Shown here piece by piece: positions 12,101-21,384 of a stretch of DNA of 64,000 nucleotides (the first letter of the stretch is position 1; the number at the start of each line of letters is the position of its first letter). The stretch is from Uranotaenia lowii. Lineage: Eukaryota; Arthropoda; Insecta; Diptera; Culicidae. The stretch spans positions 333,951,920-334,015,919 of the forward strand of contig NC_073692.1 in the NCBI RefSeq assembly GCF_029784155.1, given 5' to 3'. The translations under genes were made by a program, and so were the position numbers. The notes beneath the pieces were generated by a model. That model was given only the letters and a program-made list of their open reading frames with translations. It was not told where the DNA came from and ran no database searches.

Positions 12101-12322
12101 TGCTCCGCTGTCCAGTAATCCGATTACTTCTATTCCCATCAATTGGATCTTCACAAATGGTCTGGCGTCTCCGCTAAGCTTGACAAGCATTGGAGCTATC
12201 TCATCAACCTCAGCAGGTACTTCCACTTTTGAATAACCCAACTGATGTAAAAATATTGTTGGGTCGGAGTCTGAAAGAGCTTGAGGACTTTCGAGTTTCT
12301 CTGGTTGACTACTCGGCCTCAC
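9164..12322 (-). CDS. pol: Gypsy pol polyprotein
   Basis: A 1052-codon open frame. In order: aspartic protease with LLDSGA (residues 69-74), reverse transcriptase with the YLDD active site (about 377-380) after TIDLSQAF, RNase H starting at TDASDNA, an integrase HHCC zinc region, and a DDE core with SDNASSF. No chromodomain is seen. The first possible start at 12322 is GTG, so an ATG start is missing. The frame lies -1 relative to gag and overlaps it slightly. A canonical slippery heptamer just upstream suggests expression as a Gag-Pol fusion by ribosomal frameshifting. No internal stop or frameshift is present, so it could encode active enzymes. Confidence 0.93.
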   Translation of the reverse strand: MRPSSQPEKLESPQALSDSDPTIFLHQLGYSKVEVPAEVDEIAPMLVKLSGDARPFVKIQLMGIEVIGLLDSGAARTVLGLGANKIIKSLALKLLPTTVNLQTASGDALEVIGCAEVPVTFNGSTKILTVLFAPRLQRRCVLGYDFWLRFGICPSIRNQPMDVLDDEASGGPEEEEKLTTEQLQQLEEVKKMFIVAGPGRFTKTHIIEHFIHLKEECKNMDPVRKNPYPWSPHIHAKVQQALDNLIRDDIVEPSDSDWALPIIPVAKRDSPEVRLCLDARKLNERSKRDAYPLPHQDRILSHLGPVRFLTTIDLSQAFLQIPLNSESRKYTAFSVPGRGLFQYKSCPMGLVGSPATLSKCMDRVLGHGALEPAIFVYLDDIVVATLTFEDHIVKLKELAKRLGEANLCINLQKSRFCCQELPYLGYILSKDGLRPNPDRIQAIIGYQVPKSVRQLRRFLGMVNYYRRFIDNFSSIVAPLTDLLQNKPKRVIWNEAAGKAFQAIKERLIAAPVMANPNFALPFVIQTDASDNAIAGVLTQTHDGEEKVIAYFSEKLKGAELRYHAAEKEGLAALRSIEKFRGYVEGTKFTLVTDSAALTFIMRAKWRSSSRLSRWSITLQQFDMDIRHRKGKDNVVPDALSRSIETLDTKSENGWYENLLSAVRADPEKYVDFRVVDGKLLKFVTSKADTMDYSFEWKHCVPASARNGILRQEHDENLHIGFHKCLEKIKRRYYWPRMSSDIKKYIATCESCKMNKHSTIASIPEMGKQRIATRPFQLICIDYIQSLPRSKQGNAHLLVVLDIFSKYCQLIPVKKISSVILCKHLEELWFRRFAVPQIIISDNASSFLSKDFQALLSRYEVQHWANARHHSQANPAERLNRTINSMIRSYVKHDQKLWDSKISEMEFVLNNTIHTTTKFTPHCVVFGNEIVSKGSDHKLEPNREETVEERMKRWRGVSKKVGEIVGEHLKQAYDENKRRYDLRHKRYAPTFTIGQRVYKRNFCLSSAANNYNAKLGPQYVPCIIIKKKGTSSYEVSDLNGKSLGIFSAADLKA

Positions 12323-14319
12323 TGAGTAGTCCCTTTTAAGTTTTTTGACTCACAGTAGGGACACTCCGACGTCGCGAACCCCGGGAATCCACAAGACCAG
12401 CAGAAGAAATTCCTTTCTTTTTGACAGTCTTGAAAGTTGTGTCCCGATTCATGACAGTTGAAACATACTCCATCCTTGATCGGAATGTACGCCCTAACTA
12501 TCCTTTGTAACGCATTGGTTCCACTAGGACCTGGTTTGGAATCTTGATAGCTACTGGAATTACCCATCGATTGTTGTTTCGGTTTTTGATAGCTCTTGGG
12601 GACTCCCGAGGAACGTCGATTTTCTTTTTGAGACCCCGACTGTTTGGATTTTGTGTCTGGTCTATACATCGAATTATCGTTATATCCTCCGTAATTTAGC
12701 TGTCTACCTTGTTGACCGGAAAATTCTCTACGATTTCTTTGCTCTAGTTCCTCGACTTGAGCAGTAGAAGTTCCTCGACCTTGGAAGCGCTCCGATCTTT
12801 GAGCGTAAATATGAGCATTAATTGCATCGAATTTCTTTCCATATTCTCTCATTGCAGATATGGTGTCCACTTTAGCAGCAAGCATGGAGTTTTTACAGTC
12901 ATCTCTTGTATTTCGGAACAGGACGTCGAACTTTTTCTTTTCATCCCACTGACACGACATGTGACGAAAAAGACGGACCACATCGAGATAAAAGTCCTGA
13001 AACTTTTCTCTCGGCCCCTGTTTACGTGCGTTCAGCATACGCTCGTATTGGTAATCTATATCAACGGGTAGGAATTCGTTTTTCAATTCGCAGACTAAGT
13101 TTTCCCACGTACCGAGTTCGTTGTTCCCATTAATTTCCATGAACCATGAACGAGCCCTTCGTGTAAATAAGTAGTGTGCAGAAGCAAACAGCTCTGTGCT
13201 TGAATATCCTTCCGACCTTGCATTAAACTCTACTTCCTTTAAGAACTCGTTCAATTTTCGCCCGTTATCCATCCCATCGTAGCGCACAGACCACTTGTGA
13301 ATGGGCAGATGATGTTCTCTTCTAGAACGACCAAATGCTTCCTCCCCCAGCTGGTTTGCGCTAGCGTGGGAGGATTTCGGCCTTAACTTGTCCTCAAAAC
13401 TTTCCAATGAGCTACATCTACCTTTAAGCCATTCACAAAAATCTTGAGTTGGTTGAGGTGTTTGAGCAATCTTGTTTAAACGAGGCGGAACCTGGTTATT
13501 AATTATTCGCGTGCTATTCGATGATTTAATAGGTGCATTTATCGTGTTATTTTTCGGCTCCTGTTTAGTTTCTAAAGCCTCAATGCGCTGTAAAAGCTGG
13601 CTAACCACAACTTTAAGTCGTTCATTTTCTGCTGCTAATTGAATTAAAGTATTATCTCTAGATATATTCATCATTTCTTGCTCCTCTTGTTCATCTTTCT
13701 CCTCTTCATATTCTCTTTCCGTACCTTCCTCTTCAATTTCCTCCAAAATTTCCTGTCGTTCAACTAATTGATTATTTTCATTTTGATCTGCGTTTCCTAT
13801 TTCTCTGTCAATTTCTATTTCGAGTTCCTTCTGAAAACTTTCATTAATTAAGCTGAGTTCTGTTTGTCTTATTTCAGCAAATGGCGATACTATTGAATAA
13901 AATTTCACGAGTAATCTCAGGCACTCAACTGCGATTTTTGTTAATTGATTCAAATTTTCATCTTTTTTAATGTGATGCTTAATACGTTCCATTCGGAAAA
14001 AAATATGAACAAGGCGGGATTTAAAAAGTTGGTCTGGAACTTTTTTTGCCTTTGACCCTTCCAAAATATCTTTTATTATTAGCAGTTGTTCATTGCACCA
14101 AGTTAGTTCCTCCTCAATTGTTTTACAACATGGAGAATAATCTGTTTTCATTTCATTCATTTCAGACCTCAGCAAACCTCGTAGCAAACGTTCCCGGCTG
14201 GACCTAGAATCATTTCGATTAAATGCCTCTCGAACGTGTAATTCATGATGGAGTTCATCATCCGAAAGGTGACCCGTGTTCAAAGTTGAGTATATTTTTT
14301 TTAATTGCATTAAATCCAT
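12319..14319 (-). CDS. gag: Gypsy Gag protein
   Basis: A 666-codon frame starting with ATG at 14319. The N-terminal half is charged, with an acidic Glu-rich stretch (about residues 175-215) and a predicted coiled coil with LQRIEALE. A central capsid-like region contains WSVRYDGMDNGRKL and AHYLFTRRARSWF. Near the C-terminus is a CCHC zinc knuckle (CFNCHESGHNFQDC) followed by a second Cys cluster (CWSCGF, CPYC) that probably forms another nucleic-acid-binding finger. It would assemble the virus-like particle and bind the element RNA. Downstream pol overlaps its last codons in the -1 frame. The frame is unbroken. Confidence 0.92.
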   Translation of the reverse strand: MDLMQLKKIYSTLNTGHLSDDELHHELHVREAFNRNDSRSSRERLLRGLLRSEMNEMKTDYSPCCKTIEEELTWCNEQLLIIKDILEGSKAKKVPDQLFKSRLVHIFFRMERIKHHIKKDENLNQLTKIAVECLRLLVKFYSIVSPFAEIRQTELSLINESFQKELEIEIDREIGNADQNENNQLVERQEILEEIEEEGTEREYEEEKDEQEEQEMMNISRDNTLIQLAAENERLKVVVSQLLQRIEALETKQEPKNNTINAPIKSSNSTRIINNQVPPRLNKIAQTPQPTQDFCEWLKGRCSSLESFEDKLRPKSSHASANQLGEEAFGRSRREHHLPIHKWSVRYDGMDNGRKLNEFLKEVEFNARSEGYSSTELFASAHYLFTRRARSWFMEINGNNELGTWENLVCELKNEFLPVDIDYQYERMLNARKQGPREKFQDFYLDVVRLFRHMSCQWDEKKKFDVLFRNTRDDCKNSMLAAKVDTISAMREYGKKFDAINAHIYAQRSERFQGRGTSTAQVEELEQRNRREFSGQQGRQLNYGGYNDNSMYRPDTKSKQSGSQKENRRSSGVPKSYQKPKQQSMGNSSSYQDSKPGPSGTNALQRIVRAYIPIKDGVCFNCHESGHNFQDCQKERNFFCWSCGFPGFATSECPYCESKNLKGTTQ
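12340..12346 (-). promoter_or_regulatory. Candidate -1 ribosomal frameshift slippery site at the gag/pol junction
   Basis: On the minus strand the heptamer A AAA AAC lies in the correct X XXY YYZ phase of the gag frame (codons AAA AAC), seven codons before the gag stop codon. A -1 slip here enters the pol frame without meeting a stop and runs into the protease region. A downstream stimulatory RNA structure was not verified. Confidence 0.75.
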
Positions 14320-14880
14320 AATGACAAAATTTAAACTAGTATGAACGAGAAAAGAAATTGATTTTTAAAATTTAAGTATCTCTAAAATTCACACGTTGAC
14401 TAAGTTTAAATAAATAGCACAAGAAAAGAAAATTAAACAATAAGATTACACACACCTAATCTATTAATTTCAAAAAATTGGTAAATGTTTAATGTTAAAT
14501 TTAAGTTGAAATAAATCAATTTTTTTTCTTGTGTTTTTATTTAAAATATCACATCACTCCACAACCCACAGAGATATTTTTTCCACGTGTAGTCAATTTG
14601 ATCGAAGCTTTGAATTTATGCCCTACTATATCAATCGGTTTATCAAATTAATTAAGACTTAGAATTGATTCCCAAAATCTTTTAAGCGATATTGTGCTTC
14701 AAACTTCCTTGGACATCAGAACCCTTTTATTGAATAGTGAATTTTTAAAAAGCAGTGCAAGTATGGTGTAAATTGCCATCAAAATAGCAAAAATTGAATT
14801 GAGAAGGCTTGGATGTTTTCCCAGAGACGTACGCAAGATGCTAGTTACTCTCTGCAATATGTTACGGTAAGACCATAGAA
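14320..14880 (-). other. Gypsy 5' untranslated leader
   Basis: AT-rich leader between the primer binding site and the gag ATG. It contains no convincing reading frame on the element's sense strand. Confidence 0.6.
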
Positions 14881-14892
14881 CGTTGGGCGCCA
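14881..14892 (-). other. Primer binding site complementary to tRNA-Lys 3' end
   Basis: On the minus strand TGGCGCCCAACG lies four bases inside the 5' LTR. It matches the complement of the 3' end (including CCA) of insect tRNA-Lys, the primer of several Gypsy-type elements. The match stops after about 12-13 bases. Confidence 0.75.
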
Positions 14893-14896
14893 AATA

Positions 14897-15878
14897 TGTA
14901 AGAACCGTCTTACCACTTCCGCCGGCGTCTCAGAGACTCCCTTTTTTTTGGCCTCAGGGCGGCACGCTTATCCTCAAAACAAATCACAGGGAATATCAAA
15001 TTACATGCAAAGAAAACTCCCAAAATAACTGCGCTTCTCATAAACGATATATTACCAAACTTTTGCACTGCTGAACCTCCCACTTTACTTATGGCTATGA
15101 TCTGACCTGGAGGGCATAGCCCTTGCTGGTAATGCTGGTTGGTGGTACCACCGTCGACTTCCGTCCGCTCGAACCTTCCGGTAGACTTCCTCGGGTGGTC
15201 CTGGGTCTAAAACGTTTTCCTTCGACTCCCGTGGTAGTTATGTGACAGCCCAAAAACGTGACTGCTTGTCCCGAGCTCAATATGGCGACGGAGCTGGATT
15301 GCTGACAACCGGTTGAGGTCGCGCTGGTTAAGGACTATAAGCCAAAGACAAAAGGGTCCTTTTGTAAGGACAAACGCTTGTTAGGGTAAGTTTTCTGGGC
15401 GAGGGCAACGATGAGTTTTCGAATCACGGCTTACCTGGCGTCCTCTAGCAACACTTTCAATCGCTCTTCTTTTTAATTTGGTTTATGCGGTAACACCTGC
15501 ACTAGGGTTTTGAGATGTGTGCACTTTGGTGATTTTTTGAAGAGTGGACGAGGATCAGCCAGTATACTCTGACCGGCCTTGAACCGATCGTTCGGGTCGT
15601 TGCCCTCGTCTTCGCGCCTTAACGAGTTAGTGGGCGTCGTGATCCAGGCGTCGCTACCACGGGCGTCGCTACCAAGAGTTGGATTGATGGCCATCTGGTG
15701 GTGAAGTTCTCAAGCTCGAACAGTCTGGCAGCTGTGTTTGGCAGTAGGTGGCTAGGACTGGTGAAGGCTTTGGAAGAGAAAACTAAACATGCAAATGACA
15801 CTCACTGCGATATTGAAAAACTACATTTAACGCGACCATTCGGTGAAACCTCGTTGGAAGTGTCATCTGGCGCTTACA
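14897..15878 (-). repeat. Gypsy 5' LTR
   Basis: 982 bp, same length as and apparently identical to 6002-6983. It is flanked by the target duplication TGTT at 15879-15882. Confidence 0.95.
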
Positions 15879-17575
15879 TGTTTCGCGTGCAACGAAATAA
15901 TTACTGTTGAAGTAATGTAGCAGTTCAATTGCCGGACCCTGTAGTATCTGCGGAAGCAGATCCATCCTTTCGGAGGCGTATTTATAAGATGTATTGGCGT
16001 AGCGGTGAAATTTCACGAACTTCCCATCTTAAAAACTTGATATCTCCGAAACGGTTCATATTGTTTTGAGTGAATGAGTGATTCTTATGTAAAATTTCAC
16101 GCTGAATCCATTGGCGCCATCAAATCGAAAATAAAAGTGGGAGCATTTTGAGATAATCGCATTTAAAGTTTTAAAATGCAAAATTTACTAGTTTGGCAAC
16201 ATTGCCGAAAATTTCCTACCACTTCATTTTATAGCTTATAATATAATCTTTATGGGAATGGTCTTATCTTATCTGTAGCTGTTTTTGAGATATTGAAAAA
16301 ACAAAAACAGGTTTTTTGGCAAAAATTGCCAAATTTTCGAAAAAGGGGAGGCTGCCATTTGAGGGAGGGTGGTCCGATTCCCCCAAAACTTTGGATTTTT
16401 CTTATTAACGTTATAATAAGTCATCCTACTGATTTTGAGTGAAATAGAAGAGGGTCGTTGCATTTTCATGGTCACTTGGTATAAAATGACCCCTATATAT
16501 TACCTAACTTGCAAAAGTTATCAAATGTTTAGGGATAGACGAAGGTTTTGAAATAGAATTCAAGTTACGAATGGTTGAAGTTGTTGTGAAAGTATAATTT
16601 CAATCATGATGTTGATATGGTTCGGTGATATTTTTAAAATTTTTAAGCGATGTGGATAGGGTCTTACTTTCTTTCTGAGGTTATCCAAACTCTTCAATAT
16701 TAAAACTAGAGTTTGCTTGAACGTTCTTCATACCAATGATATGTAATCACCATCACCCGATCGGAAAACATTGAAAAATATATGATGGAACTTACAGATA
16801 ATGTATCAAATACCGTACAATTTTGATAATTTAAAAATTGTAATTGAGGCGCATCGGATCAGAGGAGTGCAAGTGCAGTTTCGAGTGTAGTGTAGTTTCG
16901 AGAAAACGCGCTTCAAAGTTGTGAAGGTGCTCGATTTTTCATAGATTTATCGAATACGAACAGTTTTAATTTAATGGAAAGAGTGTTCAAAAAAAATTAT
17001 AAAAAATTCAATGTACATTGAAACATGAAGAATCGTTAGGTATACTTAACTTAAAATTGATGATTTTTGACTTGCACCCCTCTGATCCTGAGGGCCTCAA
17101 TTGTATTCGTTTTTTTTCACTGACGGTAACCTTTTTTCTAAAATTATATGAGTCCCTTAAAGCCTAAGGAGAAAAGTGCAAATTATCGATTTTGGGTAAA
17201 AAATGACAAATGATTCTTCATGTTTCAAATTATATTTGGTGTTTTTTTCAGATTTTTTATATTCGGATACTTTTACGTTTGACAGAAAATTGCAAATGTT
17301 CAAAAAATGTATGGAAAATGGCCAAACACAACAATCCAAAAACGTGTTTTCTCTAAAAAAGTTTTTAACACATTTATTTCTTTGGCTTTTATCATTTCAA
17401 AGAATTTTCAGATCTTTGTTTTGAATTTAGCTAGTGTTGATTCAGATTTATGTATTTATCCAAATGATACATGAAGAATAAGACCAAACGTTCAGCTTTA
17501 GAACATGGCTTTTCCAAAATGAGCTTCGCGGCCACAAAAAGTTAGGGCCATGGTTTGGTCACCCATGATTTAAAC

Positions 17576-18204
17576 GATTTTAAATATTAAAACTATTTTG
17601 ATTTCATGTTAATTGAATCAGCAATTGTTGTCTATAGAACATGAATTTAATTCTGATGCATATGATATAATGGTATGACTCTTTGCGGACATTTGTTAAA
17701 AAGAAAGTGGGAAGATTTACATACAATTTTATAACCCAATACGCTTAGAAACCATTTTTCTATCATGTACAAATGTACTTAACTGAAGATGTATCAAGCG
17801 CCTTTAAATGTTTACAACAACAACAAACAGATTGCTAGACCAAAAAGCAAGTCGTGGAAGATGGGAGTTATTTCACCTTTTGAATTGTTGATTTTATTAA
17901 ATTAAAAAATTACTTGATTTATAGATTATCTGCAATCCTATAGAATGAATTTTTGTTGCATACAAGCTTTCGTGAAATTTATTCCAATTGGTTATCTTTT
18001 CACATTTTTTTACTATCGACTTGATGTTGAACGAATTGTGAGGCTCGTTCTGGAGTCTACCGGAGAACCGGCGCGTCGTCCCGGATTCCCTTTGTCCGTT
18101 CGACGTCTCTTCGGTTTCTCGCAGTGCGGCGAAAGTGCACAACCGTTCTGGCGCACAACAGACGAGAGAACTGACGATCCGACTTTGCGTGTGGCGAATG
18201 CCCA
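17576..18204. other. No gene recognised
   Basis: AT-rich intron sequence of ppk-A between the hAT-like element and the foldback MITE pair. Open frames of about 85-115 codons overlap on both strands and run into the MITE. None resembles a known protein. Confidence 0.4.
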
Positions 18205-18207
18205 TTA

Positions 18208-18543
18208 AGAGGGCCATAGACTACACAAATGGCTTGAGCAAATTCGATGATTCCACGACGATTGTTTGATTCTACACTTGCCCCCACACGATACAAACAT
18301 ATTTCACGCAAGCACAAACTATTGCTGGCGGAAACAGCAACAGCAACAACAAAAATCCTCTCCACCCCGGCTGGGGCTGAGTAAATGGCCTGAGTTTTGT
18401 ACAAGCAGCAGCATGCACCATGCTACAGAGGGTAGTTTGTACAAAATATTTTGATCACCCTACACGATGCAAATCGTATTCACAGCGACAGAATTTCGTC
18501 GAATTTCATCGCATTTGTACTAATATGGAGTCTGTGGTCCGCT
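18208..18543 (+). mobile_element. Foldback MITE family 2, copy 1
   Basis: 336 bp with inverted ends AGAGGGCCATAGACTAC and GTCTGTGGTCCGCT, flanked by TTA at 18205-18207 and 18544-18546. It contains a CAACAACAA-type run. It is the reverse complement of copy 2 downstream. The 3-bp TWA duplication points to PIF/Harbinger-type mobilisation. Confidence 0.8.
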
Positions 18544-18579
18544 TTAGAGCGAGAAAGATTTCAATCATGACAGGTCTAA

Positions 18580-18935
18580 AGCGGGCCATAGACTACACAA
18601 CATTTGTACAAATGCGATGAAATTCGAGGACATTCTGTCGCTGTAAACACGATTTGTATCGTGTATGGCACTGCTGGAATGAGCGCGCTTATGGTCTGAG
18701 TAAAATCGGTTCGGATCGAAATATTTTGTACAAACCACCCTCAAATCCAAGCCATTCACTAAGCCCCAGCCGGGGTGGTGAAGGTTTTTGTTGTTGCTTT
18801 TGCTGTTTTCGCCAGCAATCGTTTGTGTTCACGTGAAATATATTTTTTTTTATCGTGTGAGGGCAAGCATAGATCAAGCAATCGTCGTGGAATCATCAAA
18901 TTTGCACACGCCTTTTTGTTAGTCTATGGCCCGCT
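18580..18935 (-). mobile_element. Foldback MITE family 2, copy 2 (inverted)
   Basis: 356 bp with ends AGCGGGCCATAGACTA and TAGTCTATGGCCCGCT, flanked by TAA at 18577-18579 and 18936-18938. Its interior matches copy 1 in reverse orientation (CCCCAGCCGGGGTGG here against CCACCCCGGCTGGGGC in copy 1). Together the two copies form a palindrome of about 730 bp with a 36-bp spacer. Confidence 0.82.
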
Positions 18936-18941
18936 TAACAA

Positions 18942-20380
18942 TGCTAACAAATAGTTGTGCCAGTTGCATTGGTTGACTTTATTATACAATTGCCATGATT
19001 TTTTCTCTTACATCTCACCCCCACAACTCGCTATGGATGGGTCGAACACATGAGAATGCGTCCGACTGGGCTCATTTCAATTTTACTTTGTTTCAATGAA
19101 ATTAGCCGAAATGCCAATGTAGATTAAAATTAATATTATTATTCTGATGGAGGACAAGGCAAAAGCAGTAAGAAGAAAGCGTGAATGTTAACGAATAACA
19201 TCAATAATCCAGAGGTAGAAGCCTATTGGAGACAACAAACAAGGAAAAATGGATGCATACACGAATATTCCTCTGGTATTCTTATGTGTTGTCCAGGGAA
19301 GCAAATCGAGCAAAACTGATAATGATAACTGGTTTATCACTTGCATAACAGGTCGGTCATTTCAACTCAAATTTTAGATTTTTCGGATCGATTCTCTAGC
19401 CTTGAAAGGTTATGTTTGATCCGTCCATTCGATCTTTTTTGGTTTTAATTTTTATTTATTTCGGAGACTTTCAAGTTCAGTTTCGTGCATAATTTTTACA
19501 TCTGCACCATCCGAAACACTGGTTTTCATTATTGGTGCTACCGACTTAAGATAACGTTTTATACCTTTATTCTTTTGAGGAAAACCTGAACTTTCATGTG
19601 CTTTTATCGCATGTTTAAGTGATCGAAAGTTCCCTAAAACGGTTGATTGAAAGCTTACTCAGCCATAAATTAAGCTCTCTTGCCATTTACTCAGCTGAAG
19701 ATTTAAGTTCTTATCAAATTTTCCAAGTTTCATAGTCAAAGATCGGTTCGAAACCACAATAAAATGTATTACTAGAAAATTACAGCGTTCATTTAATATC
19801 TACCAAAATCCTTCATTCATCAAATTCATATTCTAATATTGGCTCTACTCATCATGAAAATTATACTTTAGAAATATTTGGATGTTGAATAGAACTTGAG
19901 CTTTCAAGATGATACTGAACACGTTACCTATGTACCATGCCTTATGGCTGAATTGATGGCATTAAGAACACCAACGTAAATAAAAATCTGTAGTCTTTTC
20001 AAAATAAGCATTTCACCAAATGACCAAACTTAAATATCAAGACTAATTTCTATCTAACGCCCTTATAATTTTAACTCTAAAGTATGTTGTATGGAAAAAT
20101 GCATGTTTTTATTCTGTTTTTGATATGTCACAAACACTGAAAGTCATGAAAAGTTAAACATTCTTATGTTGAGTTTGAAAACAAATATTTTCTATTGCTC
20201 AGACATTTGTTATTTAAATGTATGAGCTTTCCTGTCGTTTATTACTATTTATTCCTCTTTAACCAACATTTAGAAGGACGATCTGGCAAAAATCGATCCT
20301 TTTTGCTTGGATTTTCCAGTGGATCGATCTTAGAACCATTCAGTAGAATCGATTTTGGGTATCGATCTTTTCTAGAAGTT
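18942..20380. other. No gene recognised
   Basis: Intron sequence of ppk-A. AT-rich, many stops in all frames, no terminal repeats noticed. Confidence 0.4.
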
Positions 20381-20602
20381 CGAACAATCGCATCCCAATG
20401 ACGATCAAGATAACACCGATCGCCAAACACTTCGGATCGTAGGAGTAGACCGTTAAATTTTCGGAAGATGAACTTTTCGCTGCTTTTACAGTACTTAAAC
20501 AGCATTGACTGGGATGCAGTTTTCGGCAACGCATCAGTAGACGTTATGACTGAAACTTTCTGCAATTTGATTGGTACTTGGTTGAATTCGCATGTTCCCA
20601 GG

Positions 20603-21139
20603 TGTTCGTTACATCGAAAAGGTTTACGACAGCGCGCCATCTGTTTGTGGATAACACCTGTTCGAGAATTCATCGTACCCCTCGTCCGTCAACGCTCGAT
20701 CAACGAAAGAAAAGAGAAACGCAAAATACCGAAAAACTTGCTGCACTTCCGCCAAAGAGATTATAAAAGGAAGAAGGTGACAGCCCGAATTTCCTCTTTG
20801 CTTTGATTGGCCAGCGAGACATCAACAATCATCAGTTGTTTACTTTTGGATCAAGTGTATCATTATAAGTTAAATTGTGTAAGAAAAGTTAGTAATTTAA
20901 AGAACATTGAAGTTTTGGATTAATAAATAAGTAGTACCGAAGAGAATAAAGTGAAAATTAATTAAAAACTGGACTTACCTGTGAATGCGCTACCTAGAAA
21001 GAAAGTTTAAAAAGAAATTACTTACCTGGACTCTGGAACGTGTACCTGTGGAAGAAACTATACTTACCTGGGAATCTGGAACGTGATTGAATCTAAAGTG
21101 AGTGCATTAATCTACTGCTACCTGCTCTTGCTATCGACA
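20603..21139 (+). repeat. BEL-1 5' LTR
   Basis: 537 bp, direct repeat of 26922-27458 at offset 6319 with one noticed substitution. Confidence 0.95.
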
Positions 21140-21141
21140 TA

Positions 21142-21159
21142 TGGTCCTTCGAGCCGGAT
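21142..21159 (+). other. BEL-1 primer binding site (tRNA-Tyr type)
   Basis: TGGTCCTTCGAGCCGGAT, two bases after the LTR, is complementary to the 3' end of insect tRNA-Tyr (acceptor TCGAAGG plus discriminator A and CCA). The same motif follows the LTR of BEL-2. Confidence 0.8.
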
Positions 21160-21384
21160 GCACGTCGAAACTCCGTGCATTAATCATCTGAACGCCGTCA
21201 TCCTCACCTGGCAAGAATCACGTGTCTGGAACCGAGCAATTTCTATCATCTGCACGAGTCCTCAAGGCGATCCTGCTGTTATTCTAATTTACAAGGCATA
21301 GAATTGCCTTAAAAAGGTAATTACCATTCCAACCCCTTTACTTTTCCACGTTTTGTGCTACCTGGTCGCTTTTTGCAGCCCACG

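Larger units (their letters stand above)
6002..15878 (-). mobile_element. Complete Ty3/Gypsy LTR retrotransposon
   Basis: A 9877-bp element on the minus strand with two 982-bp LTRs of equal length (TGT...ACA) and the 4-bp target duplication TGTT at 5998-6001 and 15879-15882. Reading on the minus strand, the order is 5' LTR, tRNA-Lys-type primer site, gag (666 codons, uninterrupted), pol (protease, reverse transcriptase, RNase H, integrase; 1052 codons, uninterrupted), about 2.2 kb without a recognised gene, polypurine tract and 3' LTR. I noticed no difference between the LTRs, so insertion was recent. LTR length, tRNA-Lys primer and 4-bp duplication recall the Osvaldo/Ulysses group of Drosophila, but the lineage is an inference. 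It lies antisense in the giant intron of ppk-A. Confidence 0.95.
5296..17567. mobile_element. Old hAT-like non-autonomous element, split by the Gypsy element
   Basis: The left end reads CATGGGCGGCCAAC and the right end reads GGTTTGGTCACCCATG, which are imperfect inverted termini. They are flanked by ATTTTAAC (5288-5295) and ATTTAAAC (17568-17575), an 8-bp duplication with one mismatch, as expected for an aged hAT insertion. GCGGGCC and GCGGCC motifs sit just inside both ends. Removing the Gypsy insertion leaves about 2.4 kb with no recognisable transposase. The parts outside the Gypsy element (5296-6001 and 15883-17567) are AT-rich and hold no gene I can support. The assignment rests on the termini only. 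Confidence 0.5.

Noticed and set aside
17897..18404. Overlapping frames of about 60-115 codons on both strands
   Set aside because: They run into the foldback MITE and have repeat-like sequence with no recognisable domain.
21142..21159. A tRNA gene fragment suggested by the tRNA-Tyr-like sequence
   Set aside because: Only the complement of the 3' end is present, directly after the LTR; it is the retrotransposon primer binding site.
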